From the NCBI RefSeq assembly GCF_002999335.1, contig NW_020312325.1, positions 124,001 through 188,000 on the forward strand: DNA of 64,000 nt, given 5' to 3'. Under the pieces are notes generated by a model, which did no database searches, was not told where the DNA came from, and saw nothing but the letters and a program-made list of their open reading frames with translations. The DNA comes from Cyclospora cayetanensis (taxonomy: Eukaryota > Apicomplexa > Conoidasida > Eucoccidiorida > Eimeriidae). Shown here piece by piece: positions 1 through 10,697 of the stretch. The translations under genes and the position numbers were made by a program. Within the stretch, counting starts at the first letter, position 1; the number at the start of each line of letters is the position of its first letter.

Positions 1-900
1 GGACGGAACACGGCCGCAACAACTCTTTGCACATGCATTCATGGGTTAGCACGTTCATAAGGACTTGCTAGGAAGAATGGTGAGAGCATGTTGAAGCATT
101 GGCGATATGCATTGTAGAGGGCGGCAGAATGGGGCACCGGTGATAGCTCAGTTGGTAGAGCGGCAGACTGTAGATGCTGCGGTTATCTGTTGGTCCCTGG
201 TTCGATTCCGGGTCACCGGACTTTTGACCTTTTGAACAGTTTCGGGCTGTTTTTATTTGAGTCATTGAATTTTGGCAACCGAAGGCTTTTGCTTGGATGA
301 ATGGGCATACCAACTGTGGGGTGCGTGATACTGTGGAGGGCAGTTGGCGTTCCCTCCCTGCATACCACCTTCGTTTTAATTTCTGTTAGGCGGATCAAGA
401 CTCTCTTTTGGATGACGCTATTCGCTTTTATGTGCTTAGCTTCCTAGAAGCACATCCATCTGTGGACGTACGTTCAGCCTTGTACCGACAGAAGCTACTG
501 CAACCGGCTGGGTTGCACCAATAGCATGGTCAAGAACACACTAAGTTTACTTACGATTAGTTTCTGTTGTGTTGTATTAAGCGTATTTTTCGCCGAAGTA
601 GAAATCATATAGGCTGGGAACCACTGCGTAATGGTTTTATCCTGCTGAGCTGGACGAATGCATACTGCAGATTAGTCTTCAAGCTACAGAGAATCTTCTC
701 AGTGCATCAACTTGGCAGAGACTATCATCCTGTCTGTTCAGCTTCTGACTGCCAAGCAACTGGTTTTGCATCGATGTAAGAGACGAACGGACATACAGGT
801 GAACCCGTACCATGGTGATGGGCCAGTGACCGCATGCGGTGTTGCGTGTTCGAGACACTTCCTAGCGTGGGCCAACAATTATCGAAAGATCATTGTTAGG
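1..900 (+). repeat. Copy 1 of the inverted duplication carrying tRNA-Tyr
   Basis: Bases 1 to about 900 match the reverse complement of roughly 19,830-20,740. The match is close around the tRNA and along about 300 bases on either side, and weaker but recognisable further in (roughly 540-900). The left end lies outside the window. The non-tRNA part was probably once coding: both copies give a broken frame with the shared phrase LEAHPSVDV, but I do not recognise the protein. Boundaries are approximate because I aligned by eye. Confidence 0.8.
137..220 (+). tRNA. tRNA-Tyr (GUA) with 11-base intron
   Basis: A complete cloverleaf can be drawn. The acceptor stem CCGGTGA pairs with TCACCGG and is followed by discriminator A. 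The D arm is GCTC/GAGC, and the anticodon stem GCAGA pairs with TCTGT only if about 11 bases after position 37 are removed. The T arm is CCTGG-TTCGATT-CCGGG. The loop CTGTAG contains anticodon GUA, so this is tyrosine. An intron just 3' of the anticodon is typical of eukaryotic tRNA-Tyr. A second copy with identical mature sequence lies at 20,501-20,584 on the other strand. Confidence 0.97.
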
Positions 901-2140
901 CGATTGGTTGAAATGGGTTTGCTGCCTCGATATTCCGGATTGAATTACATAATTCACTAGCTCATCGTTCTATTGGAGCTGATCAACGGAAAGGAACGCC
1001 AGCAGGACACAAGCAAATCAGGGTGCTCAACCGTGGCTACCCGCCATCAAGCTCAACATAGCAGAGCGATTTGGTAATTTTTCCTTGGTGAAGGTGATGC
1101 GCGTGGTGGCGATGCCTTCATTTTTTCCACTCCGATCCAAGTTGAGAGCCTGCGTACAAAGCTGCCAACCCGCAGCACACTGCTATCCTTGGGCATTACA
1201 CAAGTATGCAAAACAGTACAGGTCTGCTGTCACAGGCACCACACCTTCCTGTGTTGGATGAATTCTTGCAGATCGGGCTGATATAAGAATTCGGACGACG
1301 CCTGATGTCAGGGTCGCCAGTCACGTCTTGAAACAATGGCTGTGCCGAAACTCAAATTTTAGCATGATACATCGCAAGTGAATGTCTGCAACCTTTCAAA
1401 TTTGATGGCTCTTTATTCTAGCATGTCTTGCGTGGAGCAGTAGAGGCAGCATGTGTTGCCCACTGTGTGGTACTTTGCAGTGTCTCATTACAAGGCCACA
1501 GCTTGCGAAGGCCCGCTGACCCTCGGCAGCAAGAGGTTTTAAAGACTTTTAAAGCTTAATCTTTTCTGATATTGCACAATTTGGGCTACTACGTAAATGC
1601 AGTTTAACGGAACGCCGTTACGTTTATGTAGAGTCATCGCTCGTTTGGTCTTTAAGGATAATCCAAAGATCTATTAACTAGCAGGCTTTCACTGTCGTCT
1701 CAGCGGGAAGATATGCGACGGTATTTCTTAGTATGTCAACTTACCAAAAAGAGTTTTCCTGTGTCTGTCGTTCTCTCTACCTGCCCCATTTCGTCGGTAT
1801 ATACGTAATTTCTGTCAGTGGGCAGAGTGACTCTATTAAAACTTGGATAAAATTAAAAAATCAGAGGCAAGCACTCTGCTTACAGCCAAGTTTGTGCACA
1901 GTAGCCTTCGAGGCTGTGAAGGGCACCGAAGAACATTCAAAACGAAAAAGCAAGAGCGCAACGTTTCCGTTGAGTTCGCAAGCATAGCAGCCCCACCCTG
2001 TATCCGGCCCTTCACTCCATCACAAAGGCAGACGGGAAAACACATCGTAGCTCCTAGTAAACTGGATGGTCGTCGTCAAAAGGCTATGACTAAGGCGGCT
2101 ACCGCTTGCGAGCCATGAGAAGTCCTCTCTGGTTTGCATC
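901..2140. other. Intergenic, no gene recognised
   Basis: Only short frames that do not resemble known families are seen between the duplicated tRNA module and the EF-hand gene. The duplication may fade out here. I see no RNA gene or clear tandem repeat. Confidence 0.5.
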
Positions 2141-2899
2141 TTACAACAACGATTGATTCCCAGCTCTGCGTGATTGCAGTAGGGCGGCGGCTGCAGCCCA
2201 CTCACTTTCGCCCTCGTCTAAGGAGCAAATTAGCTTCATGAAGGTTCCACTTTTCATGGAGATGGGTGTTGCACATGCGCGTGTAGTAAAGGTTATTTTC
2301 AGCAGTTTTTGCCAGTCCTCCTCACTAAGAGGGTCTCCAACAGTGGTCAAGAGATGACGCAATTCCTCAACATTGACAGCTCCCTTCTTCTCTCGATCCA
2401 GGAGGTTGAAGGCAGCAAGAACGTCAACGGGGTCCGCTCTCCTAGGAAAGCCCTTGTTGGCGATCCAAGAAAAAGTTCGACAGTTCACCGTAGTCACTTT
2501 TTGACGGCGCATCTCCATCTCAAATGCCCTGGCTTGCTCCACAAGCACCACAAACCCCAAGCTTCGAAGCATTGTGGCTACTTCAGTAACAAGAACTAGC
2601 CCGTCGCCGTCTGTGTCAAAGAAGCTGAAGCATTCCAAGACTTCGTCCTGCAAGGCACCGCTAACAGCGTCTCCAAGACGCCCTTCCCCAACATCAGCTA
2701 CAGCAGCCTCCGCAGATGGAGAAGGATAAAGCGACCATTCCTTTTTTGGCTCGGGCTGCCTGGAGTAAAAGATAGTAGATGTTGGGGCTCTCTGAGCTAA
2801 GTCATGACTCACGGAGCGCGCGTTCCACCGCCTTCCTTGCTCGCTGCTTGCAGAATGACCAGCCGCCAGACCCCTCCCTGCGCGTGTTCGAGAATTCAT
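2141..2899 (-). CDS. EF-hand calcium-binding protein (calmodulin-like)
   Basis: A single-exon frame of 252 residues starts at the first ATG (Met-Asn-Ser). The frame stays open 23 codons further upstream but without an ATG. The first 80 residues are polar and low in complexity, then an EF-hand pair follows. Loop 1 (about residues 95-106, DTDGDGLVLVTE) has all expected calcium ligands, with Asp at 1, 3 and 5 and Glu at 12. A second recognisable loop (168-179, DREKKGAVNVEE) keeps Asp1 and Glu12 but has Lys at position 5, so it probably binds weakly. Two degenerate hands lie between and after. Spacing fits the calmodulin, myosin light chain and centrin superfamily. It probably regulates a partner in a calcium-dependent way, but the partner cannot be told. 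An isolated gene among repeats; extra 5' exons are possible. Confidence 0.7.
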   Translation of the reverse strand: MNSRTRAGRGLAAGHSASSEQGRRWNARSVSHDLAQRAPTSTIFYSRQPEPKKEWSLYPSPSAEAAVADVGEGRLGDAVSGALQDEVLECFSFFDTDGDGLVLVTEVATMLRSLGFVVLVEQARAFEMEMRRQKVTTVNCRTFSWIANKGFPRRADPVDVLAAFNLLDREKKGAVNVEELRHLLTTVGDPLSEEDWQKLLKITFTTRACATPISMKSGTFMKLICSLDEGESEWAAAAALLQSRRAGNQSLL

Positions 2900-4884
2900 A
2901 GTGTCTGCAAGTAAAATTTCACTTTCCCGAGTGAATACTTCTAATGCCTGTTGCCGGTCTACGAACACCGCAGATGTTCTCCGCAGGCGTTACGCTGGTG
3001 ATATGAGTACACACCGAACTGTAGGCTGAGATAATATATTGAATGTATAGCCCATATTTAGAAACGATGAAAGTGTGCAGCTGTGGGGTGGGCTTCATGA
3101 GAAGTCGAAGCCTTCCCAGCAGTAGGGTTCGGGCTCAACGGTGGTCCCTCGGTGCCAGGCCCTATACACCAGCCCTAAACGGCTTGAAGAAGCCTTGCAT
3201 GAATTCAGAGCAAGCAAAAAAAATTATGGTGCATCAAGGCACAGCAAATACATAAAACGGTAGGCGCAGCTTTACATGTATACTAATTCGGTGGCCCCAG
3301 CCCGCATGCATCCAACAAAGCTGGGAAAACAAACAAGCATCAATGATTTGTTAAGCAATCTGTTTTTAGCTGATAGCTCTGGGTTCTTCTTTGCTATGCA
3401 AACATACTGGGTAGCCATTTGAGTGCCACGTGGCCCGCCACGTGGCACTCACCAGCCCCTCTCTTTGACTGATGGTCAGGATCGTGGTCAGTGCCATGCA
3501 CATGAGTTCATTGCTGACTAATTGGCAATCCGTCCCGATAAAACATATTTTTAAAATCACTATTAGTCTTTTAGGTGATGCGGGCGTGTGTTTTTCTTCT
3601 ACAGCGCGTTATATTTAGGTTTGGACCTCGTCAGAGCAAAAGGATTCATCGGGAAAAAGTCCATTGAAATAATTTAGCTCTAGAATGAATACAAATTGAT
3701 GAAAGGTTATCAGCCGTTTCTTTAAAGAGCTTCCTCTATCCCATGCGTCTCAGATTTTGGGCATGCGGAGAAAAAGGCAATGGAGGTAGCGTAGCTGCAC
3801 CCTTCAAGCACTCCGAGCGTTCACAGCTACGTTCATTTAGCATTTAGCACACAATGCTCCGTCCGCTTGTGTTGATTTAACAATGCTAGGCGATGAAAGC
3901 GGCACACAAACAAACAGGCCAACGGCCAATTTTCGACTAATTCTTCATTTTATAATGCTATTGTAAAAAGTATTCGAGTGTGGCTTATACCACTATATTT
4001 TATCCTCTTCTGCATTTCAAAAAACACTCAATCATATTCCGTAATTGCAGATCGAGAGTAACTGGATGCAAAGCGGCGGAAGGGTTCCTCCCCTTTGCCC
4101 ACTCCACAGACAGGCAAAAAAGGGAGAACAATGGAGTTGAGAAAGGCAGAGAGCGTAGATCTGAAGAAAAGAAACCGAGACCATGGAAACCACGCACACA
4201 ATCCATGAAGTTCTACCAAAACAACTGCAGTGGATCTATCTCTCGCTACCGTCTTAGCACTGAAGCGCGTGAGCCTGTTGCCACGAGATCAGAATATACA
4301 TTAGTTCACCTTTGCCTCTCCGCCTCGTACAGCAAAGTTTGCAGTCCAGCTAATTAAGAAGCACAGATTATTTCAAAACAACCCATGAGAAGACAGTGAG
4401 GAAGACACACTCGAGACTGCCTTCGTATAGATTCGAGTGTAGAGAACAATTGAATGATTCTAAAGGATTACCTTCTGAGCAATAATCAAGGGATATAGTA
4501 GCTTTTATCAAGCAGAACAACCTCTGGGGGAGGAATATGACAAAGGAATGCAAAAAACACGATCCATGGTAACTAGGGTTGTCACCCAACCACGCCCACG
4601 AATTCTGTCGCAGGCAGCGGCATTTGCAACTGTTTCTCATTCAGCCACTAAGGTTGACCGTCCCCACATCATTCCACGGAACATTCCCGCCTAGTGTCTC
4701 CAGATAATTCGAAATTCGTTGATTGTCTACTTCTACGGCTACCTGTGGATCATCCGCCTCCCCATGGGATACCTGCGTGCATGGTTGAGTTCGCGAATAG
4801 CTTGGAGAACTTTTGATAATCTCCCACTTTCGGGGAAACCGGCAAATAAAAGTGCATTAAATTATGAAAGAATCGCAGATGGTC
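2900..4884. other. Repeat-derived intergenic DNA
   Basis: No gene is recognised. At about 3,790-3,850 a stretch starting TGCACCCTTCAAGCA resembles 18,865-18,915 in the same orientation (TGCACCCTGCAAGCA), which suggests termini of a dispersed element, perhaps an LTR. The frames at 3,980-4,357 are short and show no family resemblance. Confidence 0.4.
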
Positions 4885-5720
4885 CTAGCCACCTAGACTC
4901 AAAATTATTCGTCTTATCACTTTCTGGCGCACCTCTTGAAGCGTGTTAGTCCGTCGGAACCAAATCTTCAGCCTCAAAATACACAACCGACCCGTAATAT
5001 CTGCATATTTGTTCTTCTTTAGCTTTACAAATACATCCACGTGCACTGGCCAGCTGTTCTTTAAATCGTTCCGCTGCCTAGGATTATGTTGCTGACCCCA
5101 CACCACGTCCAGGCCTGGAGCGGAGAGAGGCTGGCTTGTGGAGACCTGAGGTGCAGTAGAGCAACCGGTAGACCAATGTATTGCTTTATAATAAAACCAA
5201 TCAGCACGACGGAGATATACAAGCCGACCAATTGGATGTGTGTGAGCACCAAGCTGCGGATACTGCCGAAGAAGAGTGCGGTGAATGTGCTCAGTCTGTT
5301 CATCTGCCTCAGGGTGGTTGGTATAGGTCACAGTGCCAATGTGGAGGCGTGTCATTACAGCATGCCCAGAGGCACTAACGAACGTCAGCCACAAATTCCT
5401 AATGATGCTCCTGGTGTAACGCTGAATCATACAAGAATGAATTAAGAACAGTTTGCCGAGTTACTAAGCCTTGAGAGAGCTAGAGCAAGGCATGAGAAGG
5501 GCATGTTTCCGAGTCTGTCAACGACGACGTAGATGCTATTCTAACCCCTGACCTCCAGCAGTTCAACAATATATCCATGGTGACTGGATCAGTCAAAACT
5601 AGAGGGCCTTGTAAATGGCCTGATTCAGGAAAAATGCACGGCTTCAGCTGCTGATAATCTGGGCGGGACAGTGCACATTCCTTGGCTCTGTTGCGACCCG
5701 CATCCCAGGCCTACAGCAGG
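4885..5720 (-). pseudogene. Decayed Ty3/gypsy integrase
   Basis: Reading the minus strand from about 5,720 downward gives, across frameshifts and stops, the landmarks of a retrotransposon integrase. First comes a zinc-finger-tail phrase SRPDYQQLKP, then a core phrase YVVVDRLGNM (compare the usual VVVDRLTKM). An open frame at 5,430-4,885 follows with NHPEADEQTEHIHRTL, the counterpart of the usual HPQTDGQTERVNRTL, and HWSTGCSTAP, the counterpart of the H-STG-SP motif. At least one frameshift separates the core from the second half. The element is inactive. It lies in the same orientation as the protease remnant at 7,368-7,619, so the two may come from one insertion with the RT region eroded between them. 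Confidence 0.8.
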
Positions 5721-7367
5721 ACATGCGAGCTATTCCTCTGCAGTGTAAATCCAAACACGGCTCGAACGAGCAAGATCATGTATTTTGCGAATACTGGTAG
5801 TGCGGAGCAAAGCTTGAGTGCACAGCCATCGGAGTCACCGTCTTTTCTTTTAAGCATAGCAGGCGATCTTCGACACAGCAGTGATTCACTAACGTTATAG
5901 TGCTTCTCAGTTTTGCCACTTTACTCTGACGTATTTCAAAGACATTAATGTGATCGCCGGAGCGTCCTCCCGACGTCCTAGCGGTTGGCTTCTGTGAAGC
6001 CGTATCGCTGTTGTCTGTGATGATCCACCGTTTTCTAGCAAACTTCGGAGCACCGCACGCTTTTGCTACCCATGCATCCGCCATTATTACCAGAATCCAA
6101 AGTCGTGCTGCAGGGCGCCTAATCCAGCGAACATCTCCAGTGTAACCGTAGTTCTGAAACATTGGTTAAGGTATGTTGAAGAGTGATGGCCTATCTGGAC
6201 AGTACGATGACGCCCATATACACAACGCCGGTTAAATTTTACGCCCTGCTTATCTCGCAAACTTAATTATTCCCCAATAGGCACCACTGCTCGGTGTCGG
6301 TATAGCCAATCTATAAAAAGCAATAGATTGTTGTTCCGGAGGGCCAGTGGCATATTGAAGCGAATAGCACCAACCCATAGCTCACTAGCATTGGTGGTTA
6401 GGAAGACATGGCGTCACAATGGGTTAGGAAGACTACAAAGAGAGTTTTAAGGAGTCTACTAGGCCTCCTCCTTGCTGTGGCACTGGCCTTCTCTGTTCAG
6501 GTCACAAGCTGCGTGTCCTCAAGTAGACTAGTCATGAGAGCAGTGATCCGAGCAAATGCACCAATGAGATATCGGCAATTGAATGCAAGACCATAAAAAC
6601 CCTCGGCATTCTTGCGATTACTAAATGGTTAAAGCCGCGTCTTCATTCCTTTTGATTTTCAAGGATCCATATAAAGTCCTGCATGCACTCATATACCACT
6701 GCCTTTCGATGACAGCTGAAACGGGAGCGGTGGGTGCTGCAGTTGCCCTTACAATTTTTGATTATATGCTAGGACATCTTCCATGATGACCGTCATCCAC
6801 CTTTCGCTAAGGCTCTCTTAAACATCTCGCACCAGTTGAAGTGCAGATCAGCTGGGGCATTAGCATGTTATAACGTCATTCAGGTATACTCGCCTTTGCG
6901 ATCGCGGGTGTGGGACGTCCTGTTGCCCCTTCCCTTAAGTTGGGCTGGAAGCTGTAAGAAAAGTTTTTGCGAACTCCGGTGTTCAGTAAAATGTTTATCT
7001 ACTGTAGCTTTCGATTAATTTGCCAACAGCATGCATCAGGAACTTCTGCTTGACAGTGATCTTGCTCCTCGACGAACACCTTGATATCTGCACATTCCTA
7101 CTGTTCCTTTCAATAAATTCCTATCAGAATTCTTAGTAAGGGGCCCTTTGTATGCCAACAAGACGGTATCCCTAAGCAGAAATGCCGCGCCTTACTACTT
7201 TGGTGAGCAACTCACATGAACAGTTATTTTTGAGGCACCGACTCTACCTGCTTATCATATGTGGAATGCGCGTTGCAACCAAGAGCTGGTATTCCTTCTT
7301 CCGAGAGCTTTCGGTTTGCCAGAATCCACAGCGCGAAGCTGTGGCAACATGCGTACCTTTCATTGGA
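5721..7367 (-). mobile_element. Eroded middle part of the gypsy-type element
   Basis: This stretch lies between the protease remnant and the integrase remnant of a minus-strand element, where reverse transcriptase and RNase H would be expected. I could not find a convincing YxDD or RNase H signature, so the assignment rests on position only. Confidence 0.35.
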
Positions 7368-7619
7368 TCACCCAAGGTGTTCCTGGATCATGTCATAGTG
7401 GAGGGCTCCAACATACAATATAACAGTCCATGCAAATAGGACCCAGTAACGAGCCAAATCAGTATTTGACTGTCGTGATCCTGATAATCCGCCTTGTTGC
7501 ATCCAGAATACCCGTTTTAAGGGCTGCCCTAACGATTGAGCATGCAAAGAGCTGTCCTCCTGCACGGTATCCCCGCATAAAAGGTCCACCTCATATCCAG
7601 TGTCAAGTAACACTATCAA
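7368..7619 (-). pseudogene. Decayed retrotransposon aspartic protease
   Basis: The minus-strand frame contains VLLDTGYEVDLL, matching the retropepsin active-site pattern L-L-D-T-G-A-E-V-D-L, and ends with LHYDMIQEHLG, similar to the Y-D-x-I-L-G phrase near the end of such proteases. No complete polyprotein surrounds it. It is about 1.6 kb upstream, in the same orientation, of the integrase remnant, the normal protease-before-integrase order. Confidence 0.65.
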
Positions 7620-10600
7620 CTGTTAACCGTAAATGAAAACTTGTCGCAGAGCAGACATGACTCGTGGTAGGTTACCGACTGCCGCTCCGTAGCCTGCGGG
7701 CCCCTTTCCCCGCGCCGCAGCCTGGGAGAAAGAGACTTCCCGTTTCGCTGATGCCCTTACTTTGATCATCAAGCTGCCTGTGGGGGCCTAGTATCGTTGT
7801 TTAACTTATGTAGCTTGTTGCAAGCGCTTGCGGCTTCGGGTTACCTACCTCAGTTCCACAGTAGGAGCAAGGGCGAGTTCAGTAGGAGAGTGTCTGAAGC
7901 TGCTTCCGGGTGCAAGTTTTCTCTGGCTTTATTTTCTAGTTCACTTCAGACTGTTGGTTCGGGCTCCTTTACATAGCCCCGAAATCCACATGTCCTAGGT
8001 TTAGACTTGGCTCTTCTTTCTCATTCAAAAGCGCAAGCGCAGCACTCATTTACTCCTGGAATCTCGAGTACGTCATCGTTTGTGGAAGCCTCAGCAGCTG
8101 ATTATTTTTTCGCTTAGTTGCTGCCCATTCTGCGACGACCTGACGTGATACTTTAGCTATATCTGAAGTAGGCCACCAATAAAGCAGCTATTCGTATATA
8201 ATATGGCTGTTGTGAACGAGAGTGTCATACTATTCGAGATGCCGATGTATTGATAGCCTTCTCCGCTCAAGCTGTAGTAGTTTTCCAAATCCTTGCCATT
8301 TATTGAGACTGGGAATACAGTGCTGAGTCAGGGTCCGTGAAAAGGCTGAGAACCGCAGTAGCTCCTGATGGTAGAATTCGTTCTTTGCATGAGTAGAGCC
8401 CCCACACTCGTAAGCAGCCTCAGACAGCCCCCCCAACGAAACGGCCATGCTTCTATTGAGGGTAATTAGGTCGTGGTACCTGATTCTTCTCTCAATAAAG
8501 ATGGTGCAATGAGCATTTTTTTTCTTCATCTGGATTTTTAAAACACTGTGTACATCTGCGCCCGGCATGTGAAATTTTCGAGCTCTTGTGTGTACATCTG
8601 CGCCCTGCATGTGAAATTTTCGAGCTCTTGCCCGCAATGAAGGCAATTATACTTTTGTATTCGACATAATGCCATCGACGAGTTGATAGACATTTTATCC
8701 ACTTACAGCTCGTGACTTTTTATCAGCTGTGAAGAAATGGAGCTCGCCTGGGTTTGTAGGGTGGCCTCTACCGCCCTGACAGGCGGCGTGCCATTTTGTC
8801 GACTTCAAAACCAAAGTGCTTGTGTTTTTGCCTATTGAAAACAAAGGTAAATTACCGAGCTACCAATTGAAATGGCACATATCAGACATTGCTTAAGACA
8901 CCTTCATATGCCACTTTATATACAGACAGTGGATAAGCGGGAAACACCTGCACCAAGCCATGCAATGCTCTTAACTTCAATGCTCTCCCATAGTGTAGCC
9001 GTAGATGTACGTAGATCCCGACTAAGTACAGACTTATTAAGAAGTTATAAAATGGTTTTCAAAAAAGCTTCCTCATTCGCCTCTAAGCGCCTCTCAGGAT
9101 TTTTAACATGAGGGGAGAGGTAGACCCATAATGCGCCTAGATGCATGCTGTAAGTGCTACGTGCATTCACACGTAGTCGCACCTGACCTCCTGTGAGCAA
9201 GCATCCAACATTTCGCCTTGTTGTTTCAAGCTAAAGCTATTTTGCAATAAATAAGGCACGCGAACAGAACAATATTAGTTAGTTCCTTACTAATTCTTAA
9301 TCTAGGAGGACTGTTGCAAAAAAAATCTTCCAAGTGTAACTTCGGGTGCTACAAAACACACAACCCAGGATTCTTTTCCCGCTCGTGTAAGAACACCGAA
9401 AAGTGCGGGCAGGGAACAAAGGAAGCCGTTTAAAAAGCGCTTAAAGCCTCTTTATGTAGCCTGGATTGAATTTTGGAGTTAGTGTGGCCCTACGGAAACC
9501 TCAAATTTAACATTGGATTTGCCGCCATATCCGGGCTCCCGTGGAGCCTCTACAAAGAGAGATGCTGGGAATGTCCCCACCGCATTGTCATACGGTCTAT
9601 TGTTGACGAGATGAAGCAGAAGAGGAGCAATCAATGTGCAAATGGCTTCGCCCTGCGAATTGTTCAGAGTAGTTGACACAACCAATTACAAACATTGGCA
9701 CGCACCTTGGATCCACATGATAAAGAGGCAGTCATACACATAAGCACTTTTCAATCGTATTCACTAACAGCAAATTTTAGGCTTCTGCCTTAAGACTTGT
9801 TTTCGTCAGCTGCGGTATCATTGTCTGCTACAGCCTCTCGAACGTGTCCGAGGATGCTGCTCGACTAGCTGACTGCTCAAGATCTTTGTCACCACCCCTT
9901 GGACAGTCGAGGCAGTAAGAAGGCTTTGAGTGGTAAATTACTTTACACTTTCGCCGTAAGCATACAACATGATTTTGTCTTTGGCTACAAGCTGTGACTG
10001 TGAGGAACGATGGTTTGGGGCTGGTGGGTGAGACCTCTGGTCGCTGTGATTGGAGGATCATCCCCGAGCAAAAGCGCATTTCCCTCTGCCTCATGATATT
10101 ACAGGACGTCTCAGTGATGTTGAATATCTTTTCTGGCTTCTCGGGCGCCAGTCAACAGGTTCTATTTTAGACACCCAACGGCAGGGGTCCTTCCATGGCA
10201 TGGTCCGGCCATTAAAGGCATTTTGACAAAACTCTGCCTTAAGCTTGCGAGAGCTTTGGCTCATGGAGAAAAAAGTGCCCAGATCGTGTCTGGACGTTGA
10301 ACGCTTCTAAGAAACTTGGGCCCCCCGAATCTAAGTTTTCTACTAGCTTACGGCATGAGGCAAAAAGCAGAAGCTCTTCTGCGGCGAGCCGTTGCAGATG
10401 GCTCCATCTTGGTCGCCGATCTGCAGGGTAAGATGCCCTAGGTGTGTATCTCTTCGCCTCGGATTCTTCGGCCTTTGTCGTTAGCCTTCTGTCCACATGT
10501 ACATGAGTACACTTCTTTTTTCAAGCGCTTTTCAACATTGCTCATCATCCTGCAGATGCGGATCCCCGCTCTCCACTATTCCTCATTACCATAGTCCAGG

Positions 10601-10697
10601 AATCCAGCCATTCTATACGGATCCCATGGTCTACATGTGATAAGATCGTTAGCACCTCTCCTTTTCTCCTGTGCGAATTTTCACAGGGTTTCGCCAA
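7620..10697. other. Intergenic, no gene recognised
   Basis: About 3 kb with only short frames. A 42-base unit is duplicated in tandem at 8,549-8,631. If the minus-strand element starting at 7.6 kb had a gag gene, it should lie here, but I could not recognise one. Confidence 0.45.
8549..8631. repeat. Tandem duplication, 42-base unit, two copies
   Basis: Two consecutive copies begin TGTACATCTGCGCCC and end TTTCGAGCTCTTG. They differ at about one internal base. Confidence 0.85.

Noticed and set aside
6408..6596. Small frame with a hydrophobic N-terminus (possible secreted peptide)
   Set aside because: Only 62 codons, no cleavage-site context, no partner exons and placed inside an eroded retroelement region.
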